The position numbers and the translations under genes are program-made. The notes beneath the pieces are model-generated. The model was not told the origin of the DNA, did not search any database, and saw only the letters and a program-made list of their open reading frames with translations. Shown here piece after piece: positions 1 through 4,393 of a stretch of DNA of 5,301 nt (within the stretch, counting starts at the first letter, position 1; every line of letters begins with the position of its first letter). The stretch covers positions 1-5,301 of the forward strand of contig JASIBJ010000079.1 of the NCBI GenBank assembly GCA_030045215.1. Reading direction: 5' to 3'. This DNA is from Streptosporangiaceae bacterium. GTDB taxonomy: Bacteria > Actinomycetota > Actinomycetes > Streptosporangiales > Streptosporangiaceae.

Positions 1-327
1 GGGCACGCTCAGCTCGAGCCGTCGGTGCAGCGGCGGCTGCTCGATGCGCTCAGCAATGGCCAGCGGTTCGCGGTGGCGGCGGATGATGCGGGGGCGGGCG
101 CTGCCGGAGCCGAGCCGGCAGCGCCCGATGAGCTGACGCCGCGCGAGGTCGAGGTCCTCGCCCACATCGCTTCGGGCCTATCCAACAGCCAGATCGCGAC
201 GACGCTGTTCGTGTCCGAGGCGACGGTTAAAACCCATATAAACCATATTTTCACTAAAACGGGTCTGCGCGACCGCGCCCAACTGGTGGGGTACGCGTTC
301 CGGCACGGACTGGCCAGTCCCGGCTGA
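1..327 (+). CDS. LuxR/NarL-family response regulator, C-terminal part (5' end outside window)
   Basis: This is the output end of a transcription regulator that binds DNA through a LuxR-type helix-turn-helix. The reading frame is open from base 1, so the ATG at 25 is probably internal. Of the 108 residues visible, the first ~25 (including PSVQRRLLDAL) resemble the segment that joins a receiver domain to the DNA-binding domain in NarL/FixJ regulators. An Ala/Gly/Glu-rich linker follows, then the HTH: LTPREVEVL, the SNSQIATTLFVSE helix-turn and the recognition helix ATVKTHINHIF, closing with DRAQLVGYAFRHGL. No receiver domain or phosphorylated Asp lies inside the window, so a two-component role is inferred from family. 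The partner kinase is not seen and may lie to the left. The codons for the recognition helix are unusually AT-rich compared with the rest. An alternative is a non-response-regulator LuxR protein. The HTH itself is secure. Confidence 0.93.
   Translation, partial: GHAQLEPSVQRRLLDALSNGQRFAVAADDAGAGAAGAEPAAPDELTPREVEVLAHIASGLSNSQIATTLFVSEATVKTHINHIFTKTGLRDRAQLVGYAFRHGLASPG
226..261 (+). other. AT-rich island inside the HTH-coding region
   Basis: Bases 227-260 contain 8 G/C out of 34, in a region that is otherwise around 70% G/C. They encode VKTHINHIFTKT with codons rare in high-GC genomes (AAA, ATA, CAT, ATT, ACT). The stretch includes two near-repeats, AACCCATAT (231-239) and AACCATAT (242-248), and TATAAA-like and CATATT-like words. 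The protein is normal here, so the anomaly is at DNA or mRNA level. It could be a binding site, an internal promoter or a pause site; nothing in the sequence decides which. Confidence 0.6.
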
Positions 328-357
328 GCCGGCCATGCCTGCGGCGGCGCGGCCGGT
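328..357 (+). terminator. weak terminator-like hairpin after the regulator gene
   Basis: GCCGGCC at 328-334 pairs with GGCCGGT at 351-357, seven pairs including one G-U. The 16-nt loop can fold further through GCC (337-339) and GGC (343-345). It begins right after the TGA stop at 325-327. There is no T-run, which is common for actinobacterial terminators, so the call rests on position and stem only. Confidence 0.3.
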
Positions 358-415
358 GGCTTATCCACCCCAGGGCGGAGGCAGGCCCGCCAGAAACCTC
401 AACTTCCGGACCGAT

Positions 416-444
416 GGAACCTAGCGCGCCGCGACCTAGCGTTC
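416..444 (+). promoter_or_regulatory. possible ECF-type promoter / direct-repeat operator
   Basis: GGAAC (416-420) and CGTTC (440-444) resemble the -35 and -10 boxes of ECF sigma-factor promoters. The 19-nt spacing is longer than the usual 16-18, which weakens the call. The octamer ACCTAGCG occurs twice in the same interval, at 419-426 and 434-441, a 15-bp period typical of a protein binding on nearly the same face of DNA. The site lies about 50 bp before the ATG at 491. It may be a promoter, an operator, or both. Confidence 0.3.
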
Positions 445-450
445 AAGGTG

Positions 451-471
451 CCGGTCTCAGGGCGGGACCGG
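451..471 (+). promoter_or_regulatory. hairpin just upstream of the ribosome-binding site
   Basis: CCGGTCTC (451-458) and GGGACCGG (464-471) form an 8-bp stem with one G-U pair (457/465) and a 5-nt loop. It ends seven bases before the AGGAGG at 479-484. If transcribed, it would be a stable 5'-leader structure able to affect access to the ribosome-binding site or mRNA stability. The fold is clear in the sequence; the role is inferred. Confidence 0.45.
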
Positions 472-478
472 ATACCCC

Positions 479-484
479 AGGAGG
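479..484 (+). promoter_or_regulatory. Shine-Dalgarno AGGAGG
   Basis: A perfect AGGAGG sits six bases before the ATG at 491 and fixes that start for the membrane-protein gene. Confidence 0.85.
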
Positions 485-490
485 GACTCC

Positions 491-1027
491 ATGAGCGCCA
501 CCGACTACATCATCAATGGGATTCTCGTTCTGCTCGTGCTGCGCCAGATCCGGGGGAGCAGACTCGACCTGGTCAACCTCGTGCTGCCGGTTGTCCTCGT
601 TGGCGGCGCGGCCGCCTATTACCTGCGATCTGTGCCCACGGCCGGTAATGACCTCGCCCTCGACCTGGTGCTTGCTGGTGCCGGGGCCGTCCTTGGCTTC
701 CTGTGCGCACTCGCGACGCGCGTCTGGCGCGGCGGCGACGGCGTGGCCATGGCTAAGGCCGGCGGTATCGCGGCCGTCCTGTGGGTCCTCGGCATCGGCG
801 CCAGGATGGCGTTCGCGCTTTCCTCCGAGCACGGGGCCGGGCCCGCGATCACGCGCTTCTCGATCGCCCACAGCATCACCAGCGGCGATGCCTGGGTTGC
901 GGCGCTCGTGATGATGGCCCTGGCTGAGGTGCTGACGCGGCTCGTCACGCTCCGGGTGCGGGCCCGCCGGATCCCGTCGGCGACGACCGGGACCTCGGCC
1001 TCCGCGTTTGCCTCGGTGCTCGGATAG
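491..1027 (+). CDS. small integral membrane protein, DUF1453/CcdC-like
   Basis: This 178-aa protein has five hydrophobic segments long enough to span the membrane: about residues 6-20, 27-45, 54-75, 88-110 and 128-153. Basic residues follow the first helix (RQIRGSR) and the third (TRVWR), and the C-terminal tail begins RVRARR, so a cytoplasmic C-terminus is likely. From memory, the early RQ-R motif, the central TRVWRGGDG segment (77-84) and the following helix with W98 and R105 resemble actinobacterial DUF1453/CcdC-like membrane proteins, whose role is unknown; some lie beside two-component genes. The ATG at 491 is supported by AGGAGG at 479-484. The gap to the LuxR-type gene is 163 bp and holds its own control signals, so separate transcription is likely. 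The membrane assignment is strong; the family assignment is moderate. Confidence 0.85.
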   Translation: MSATDYIINGILVLLVLRQIRGSRLDLVNLVLPVVLVGGAAAYYLRSVPTAGNDLALDLVLAGAGAVLGFLCALATRVWRGGDGVAMAKAGGIAAVLWVLGIGARMAFALSSEHGAGPAITRFSIAHSITSGDAWVAALVMMALAEVLTRLVTLRVRARRIPSATTGTSASAFASVLG

Positions 1028-1034
1028 GTGCGCG

Positions 1035-1148
1035 ATGACCGGCCAGGAACTGGCCACGACTACGGCCGATCTGCCGGCCACCGCGGCGGGCAGAACGGGC
1101 CAGCCGGGTCGGCGCCGGGAGAGCGCGGACGACGACCTGACGCCCTGA
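1035..1148 (+). CDS. possible small ORF, 37 aa, unknown function
   Basis: An ATG seven bases after the stop of the membrane-protein gene opens a 37-codon frame ending in TGA at 1146-1148. The product begins MTGQELATTTADLP and has a basic RRRES segment followed by DDD. About 86% of its codons end in G or C, like real genes here, but so short a frame can arise by chance in GC-rich DNA. There is only a weak GGTG before the start, so translation would depend on coupling to the upstream gene. It is hydrophilic, with no signal peptide or known domain. It could be a real small protein, a gene remnant or noise. Confidence 0.25.
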   Translation: MTGQELATTTADLPATAAGRTGQPGRRRESADDDLTP

Positions 1149-1171
1149 GGATGGGCAATGCGGCGCCGGCC

Positions 1172-1242
1172 AGCAACCATCGGCATCCGGATCGGGGCTT
1201 CGTGACGAACGTCCCGGTCCGGATGTCGGACGAGCAACCGTC
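1172..1242 (+). repeat. 50-nt near-perfect palindromic element flanked by direct repeats
   Basis: Bases 1180-1198 pair with 1211-1229 across 19 consecutive positions: 15 Watson-Crick pairs and four G-U pairs (1180/1229, 1183/1226, 1192/1217, 1197/1212). After a single-base bulge at 1210 the apex continues with TTCG (1199-1202) pairing with CGAA (1206-1209) around a TGA loop. All four non-canonical pairs are G-U in a plus-strand RNA and would be A-C mismatches in the opposite transcript, so plus-strand RNA folding is favoured. AGCAACC occurs just outside both arms (1172-1178 and 1233-1239) and extends to 9 of 10 matches. Possible roles are a terminator for the upstream gene, a structured or processed RNA, or a small inserted palindromic repeat with target duplication. 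No T-run follows. Confidence 0.6.
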
Positions 1243-1262
1243 AAGTCGGGCCTGCTGTGTGA

Positions 1263-1308
1263 CCGGCTCGAGCCCTCCTACCGCAACGAGCCGGATACCT
1301 TTATCAAC
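1263..1308 (+). promoter_or_regulatory. inverted repeat plus -10-like box at a candidate leaderless start
   Basis: CCGGCTCG (1263-1270) and CGAGCCGG (1287-1294) are a perfect 8-bp inverted repeat with a 16-nt spacer. Directly after it, TACCTT (1296-1301) fits the actinobacterial -10 pattern TANNNT and lies seven bases before the GTG at 1309. No Shine-Dalgarno precedes that GTG. This layout is expected for leaderless transcription, with the inverted repeat as a possible operator. No good -35 box is seen. Read as RNA instead, the repeat would be a hairpin followed by CCTTT, a weak terminator. Confidence 0.4.
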
Positions 1309-3618
1309 GTGAAATCGTGGGCCGCCAGGGTCATCGGGGTTGGCTGCGCCGCCCTTGTCGGCATCGGTGGTGCCGCGGCGCTGGCTGCGCCCGCCCAGGC
1401 GGCCACCACTGCTAACGCCAGGGTCGGCACCCCGGCCACGGTCGGGCAGGCCAGCCACGTGATCCTGATCGGGATCTCCGGCCTCGACTGGACCGACATC
1501 TCGAAAGCCCAGACGCCGACCCTGTGGCAGCTGGCCGAGCACGGCTCGGTGGGATCGCTAGTCGACTCGGCGGTCCGGACCTTCGCCTGCCCGGCGGATG
1601 CCTGGCTGACTGTGAATTCAGGCGCCAGGGCCAGCGCGGCCGAGAAACCCGGGGCGTGCACCCTGCCGCCTGTCGTCGGTTCGGCCGCGGGCGCTTCCGG
1701 CGCCGCACCGGCCACGGTGCCGGCGATGAACAGCGCAGTCGGGAACAGCATCGAGAAGATCAATACTCCCTACAGCTACGGTCCCTGCTGGGGGGTGCTC
1801 GCCGGCACCAACGCCTCCGCCGCTACCTGCCCGCCGCAGACGACTGTTCCGTACAGCGGCTGCGCTACTGCGATCGGGCCAGGCGCGGCCCTGGCGCTAT
1901 CCAGTCCCGCGGGCGACGTCCAGAACTATGCGGCCGATCTTGGGGGAAGCCCTCGTTCCCTGCTGGCGAAATGTCCGCTGACGGTGGTTGATCTCGGCAG
2001 CCTGCCCGCATCCGGATCGGGCAGTAGCGCCAGGGCGGTCGCGGCCGGCGCGGCGAGCCGACAGGTAGCGCGGATCGTCGCGGCCGCTCCGGCCGGGACG
2101 ATTATCGTGGTGGCCGGCCTCGGCGACGTCGCGGCGCCGCACGTGCACGCGATCATCATTAGCGGCCCCGGCTTCGGCCCCGGCCTGCTCAAGGCGGCCT
2201 CGACCCGGCAGCCGGGGATGGTCGTGAGCACCGACCTGACTCCGACGATCCTGCGCTGGCTCGGCCGCGGCGATGGGAACCTGATCGGCTCGGTCATCCA
2301 GAACTCAGGCCGCGGCACGCTCACGTCGACCATCACGATGCTGAAGGCCCAGGACACTGCCGCCCAGGTCTACCGGGATACGCTCGGTTGGTTCTTCCTG
2401 ATCTACGGCGTAGCCGAGGGTCTCTCGTTCGGGCTGGTCGCCCTGACCCTGCGCGGCGACGGTGCCGAGCGCCGCCGGCGGCGCGTTTCCGCCTACCGGA
2501 TCGTCGGCATCAGCGGCGCCTCTGTTCCCGCGGGCTCGTTCCTGGCCAGCCTCGTGCCCTGGGGCCAGTTCTCGCATCCGGCCCTCGTGTTTTATGCACT
2601 CGCGCTGGCCTGGTCGGCCGCGGTCGCCGTCGTCGCGCTGACGGGGCCGTGGCGGCGCGATCCGCTCGGGTCGGCTGGCTGTGTCGGCGCGATCACCGCC
2701 GCGATCATCGCTCTCGATGTCATGACCGGCTCGCACCTGCAGTTGAGCACGCCGTTCGGCCTGCCGGTGCTGGTCGCCGGCCGGTGGTACGGGATCGGGA
2801 ACAACGCCCTGGGCCCGTACGCGGCGGGCGGCCTGATTGCCGCCACCTGGGCAGCCGCGGTCGCGCTCCGCAGCGGCTCGCAGCCAAGTCCGCAGCCAAG
2901 TCCGCAAGCAAGTTCGCCGGGAAGTTCGCGGGGAAATTCGCGGGCAAGGGCATTGGCAGCGGCCGGGGCGGTCGCGATCATTGTGCTGCTTGCCTGTGCC
3001 ACGCCCGCCTGGGGCGCCAAGGTGGGTGGCACGATCGCGATGACGCCAGCCTTCCTCCTGCTGCTGGCCGCTATCGCCGGGATCCGGATCACCCCGCTGA
3101 GGGTCGGCCTGATCGCGGTCAGCGGCCTCGCGGTGATCACTGCGTTCGCCGTGCTGAGCTACATCTATCCGGCGGTCGGGGTCTCGGACATCAGCGCCTT
3201 CGTGGGTCACGTGATCCACGGCAGCGCCGGGCCGATCCTGAACCGGAAGGCGAGCGCGAACTTGCACTCGGTGACCGAGACGTGGTTCACCCCGGTCGTA
3301 CCGCTGGTCGTGGCCCTGTCCGGGCTGATGATCATCTGGCCCGAGCGCCTGCGACTCCGGATGCTGGCCAGGGCAATTGACCAGCAGCCCTTGCTGCGGC
3401 CGTTGCTCACAGCGATCTGGACGGCTGGGGTACTTGGCTGGCTGGCCGACGATTCCGGGGTCAGCGTGACCGCGGCCATGCTGCCGCTGGCCCTGCCACT
3501 GGTCATCGTGATTGTCACGCTGACCGCCGAGCCGGTGCGCTCCACCGCACCCGAAGTTCACTCGGCGTCGGACTGGGCCGCCAGCGGACCGGTTCAGGCG
3601 CCGGGCAGGCAAGGCTAA
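1309..3618 (+). CDS. membrane protein with secreted alkaline-phosphatase-superfamily-like domain and polytopic C-terminal half
   Basis: The 769-aa product starts with a signal peptide (basic KSWAAR, hydrophobic core, likely cut after APAQA near residue 31). Residues ~48-345 look like an extracytoplasmic alkaline-phosphatase-superfamily domain: strand HVILIGISGL, TPTLWQLAEHGSVGSL, a CPADAWLTVNSG segment where the nucleophile region is expected, and the late motif STDLTPTILRWLG (307-319). Six cysteines (94, 117, 160, 174, 185, 222) could form disulfides. Standard metal ligands are not obvious: the usual Asp-Gly-Leu is SGL, and the Asp-His-Gly region reads GLGDVAAPHVH. About eleven helices follow (from ~358 to 740), with basic loops (RRRRR at 389, GPWRR, WPERLRLR) on alternating sides as positive-inside predicts. 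Conserved-looking motifs are GRWYGIGN (491-498), AWGAKVGG, LNRKASANL and DDSGV. GTG 1309 is the only in-frame start after the stop at 1138-1140. Substrate and activity are unknown. Confidence 0.85.
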   Translation: MKSWAARVIGVGCAALVGIGGAAALAAPAQAATTANARVGTPATVGQASHVILIGISGLDWTDISKAQTPTLWQLAEHGSVGSLVDSAVRTFACPADAWLTVNSGARASAAEKPGACTLPPVVGSAAGASGAAPATVPAMNSAVGNSIEKINTPYSYGPCWGVLAGTNASAATCPPQTTVPYSGCATAIGPGAALALSSPAGDVQNYAADLGGSPRSLLAKCPLTVVDLGSLPASGSGSSARAVAAGAASRQVARIVAAAPAGTIIVVAGLGDVAAPHVHAIIISGPGFGPGLLKAASTRQPGMVVSTDLTPTILRWLGRGDGNLIGSVIQNSGRGTLTSTITMLKAQDTAAQVYRDTLGWFFLIYGVAEGLSFGLVALTLRGDGAERRRRRVSAYRIVGISGASVPAGSFLASLVPWGQFSHPALVFYALALAWSAAVAVVALTGPWRRDPLGSAGCVGAITAAIIALDVMTGSHLQLSTPFGLPVLVAGRWYGIGNNALGPYAAGGLIAATWAAAVALRSGSQPSPQPSPQASSPGSSRGNSRARALAAAGAVAIIVLLACATPAWGAKVGGTIAMTPAFLLLLAAIAGIRITPLRVGLIAVSGLAVITAFAVLSYIYPAVGVSDISAFVGHVIHGSAGPILNRKASANLHSVTETWFTPVVPLVVALSGLMIIWPERLRLRMLARAIDQQPLLRPLLTAIWTAGVLGWLADDSGVSVTAAMLPLALPLVIVIVTLTAEPVRSTAPEVHSASDWAASGPVQAPGRQG
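2881..2952 (+). repeat. 12-bp tandem repeat in a cytoplasmic loop of the membrane protein
   Basis: Six 12-bp units run from 2881. The first two are identical (CAGCCAAGTCCG, 2881-2892 and 2893-2904); later units at 2905, 2917, 2929 and 2941 diverge step by step. They stay in frame and encode a Q/P/S-rich stretch beginning QPSPQPSP (residues 525-532). By positive-inside topology this lies in a cytoplasmic loop between two helices. It looks like slippage expansion tolerated in a linker. Confidence 0.8.
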
Positions 3619-3663
3619 TCTGTGACATGCCGCGCCGGGACTGGCCAGCAGCCCGGGTTCCTC

Positions 3664-3669
3664 AGGAGG
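3664..3669 (+). promoter_or_regulatory. Shine-Dalgarno AGGAGG for the acyltransferase
   Basis: AGGAGG lies seven bases before the GTG at 3677 and decides this start. The 58-bp gap from the upstream stop at 3618 holds only a weak CCGGG/CCCGG pairing (3635-3639 with 3652-3656) and no convincing promoter, which favours co-transcription. Confidence 0.8.
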
Positions 3670-3676
3670 AGACCGA

Positions 3677-4372
3677 GTGGAGTATCGGGTGTCGAGGCTG
3701 GTCGCCGGACCATTCCTCCGGACGCTGGCGCCGACCAAGGTCATCGGCGCCGAGCACATCCCGCCGGCCGGCGCGGCGATCCTGGCCTCTAATCACCTCT
3801 CGGTCATTGACTCGATCTATCTGCCGCTGATGGTCTCGCGGCCGGTCACGTTCGCAGCCAAGTCCGAGTACTTCACCGGCACCCGCCCCTGGGACCGGGT
3901 CGTCGGCGCATACCTGCGCTCCACCAATCAGCTCTCCACCGACCGGGCGGGCGCGCGGGCGGCGCAGGAGATGCTGGATGCGGCGGTGGAGCGGCTCAAA
4001 TCGGGCCAGCTTTTCGGCATCTACCCAGAGGGAACGCGCTCGCCCGACGGGCGGCTGTACCGGGGCCGGACGGGTGTCGGGTACCTGGTGCTGCATTCCG
4101 CCGCTCCGGTCATCCCCGTCGCGATGGTGGGCACCGATCACATCATGCCGCCGGGTCAGAGGATCCCGAGGCCAGGACGGATCGAGATCCGCATTGGCGA
4201 GCCGCTGACCTTCGATGAGTTTCGCGATCAGCCCGCCGGGGCCCGGCAGCGCCGGGCAATAACCGACGAAGTCGTCCGGGCCATCCAGAAGCTATCCGGC
4301 CAGGAGTTCGTCCCGATGTATGCCTCGGCGCGCAAGGACGAACTTGCAGGTCAGGCCACCGCCAGCGGCTGA
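3677..4372 (+). CDS. 1-acyl-sn-glycerol-3-phosphate acyltransferase family protein (PlsC/LPLAT)
   Basis: This 231-aa protein carries the acyltransferase blocks in order. NHLSVIDS holds the catalytic His40 and Asp45 of the H-x4-D motif; AAKSEYF (60-66) and the TDR at 88-90 match the region before the second block; YPEGTRS (116-122) is the glycerol-phosphate-binding block; VIPVAMVGT (145-153) is block IV. The family transfers a fatty acyl chain to lysophosphatidic acid or a related lipid on the cytoplasmic side of the membrane, in phospholipid synthesis. Length is normal for the actinobacterial short PlsC type. No clear transmembrane helix is seen; the N-terminus (VSRLVAGPFLRTL) could attach peripherally. 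All key residues are present, so it should be active. Actinomycetes carry several PlsC paralogues, so it may be a specialised acyltransferase rather than the housekeeping enzyme. It lies 58 bp after the large membrane-protein gene and faces the gene at 4394 tail to tail. Confidence 0.95.
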   Translation: MEYRVSRLVAGPFLRTLAPTKVIGAEHIPPAGAAILASNHLSVIDSIYLPLMVSRPVTFAAKSEYFTGTRPWDRVVGAYLRSTNQLSTDRAGARAAQEMLDAAVERLKSGQLFGIYPEGTRSPDGRLYRGRTGVGYLVLHSAAPVIPVAMVGTDHIMPPGQRIPRPGRIEIRIGEPLTFDEFRDQPAGARQRRAITDEVVRAIQKLSGQEFVPMYASARKDELAGQATASG

Positions 4373-4387
4373 CAGCCGCGTGCTGTC
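4365..4387. terminator. overlapping palindromes between convergent genes, possible bidirectional terminator
   Basis: Two inverted repeats overlap at the acyltransferase stop codon: GCGGCTG / CAGCCGC (4365-4371 and 4373-4379), and GACAGC / GCTGTC (4371-4376 and 4382-4387) with a 5-nt loop. They cannot both form at once. Only 21 bp separate the two convergent stop codons, so a shared terminator is expected here. There is no T-run on either strand, so strength is uncertain. Confidence 0.45.
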
Positions 4388-4393
4388 CGGCAG

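Noticed and set aside
25..327. ATG at 25 as the true start of the regulator
   Set aside because: The frame is open to base 1 and the residues before the ATG continue the family pattern (EPSVQ before RRLLDAL), so the gene is cut by the window edge.
443..1237. 264-codon minus-strand open frame opposite the 491-1027 gene
   Set aside because: Its product is rich in Arg, His, Gly and Asp with no hydrophobic or domain pattern, whereas the plus strand encodes clean membrane helices with a perfect ribosome-binding site.
1261..1287. tRNA 3'-end-like stretch (GGCTCGAGCC then CTCCTACCGCA)
   Set aside because: The T-stem would have only two pairs, the loop lacks the leading TT, and no anticodon arm or acceptor partner is found upstream. 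So it is neither a tRNA nor a clear attachment site.
2388..3380. 330-codon plus-strand frame inside 1309-3618
   Set aside because: It is Arg-rich and lacks domains, while the overlapping frame gives membrane helices with consistent topology.
3593..3630. Promoter between the two plus-strand genes (TAATCT at 3616-3621)
   Set aside because: The -10-like word overlaps the stop codon and no acceptable -35 box lies 16-18 bp upstream, so co-transcription is simpler.
2305..3759. 484-codon minus-strand open frame opposite the large membrane-protein gene
   Set aside because: Long antisense frames are common in GC-rich DNA. Composition is Arg/Gln/Asp/Pro-rich without motifs, and it crosses the junction of two real genes.
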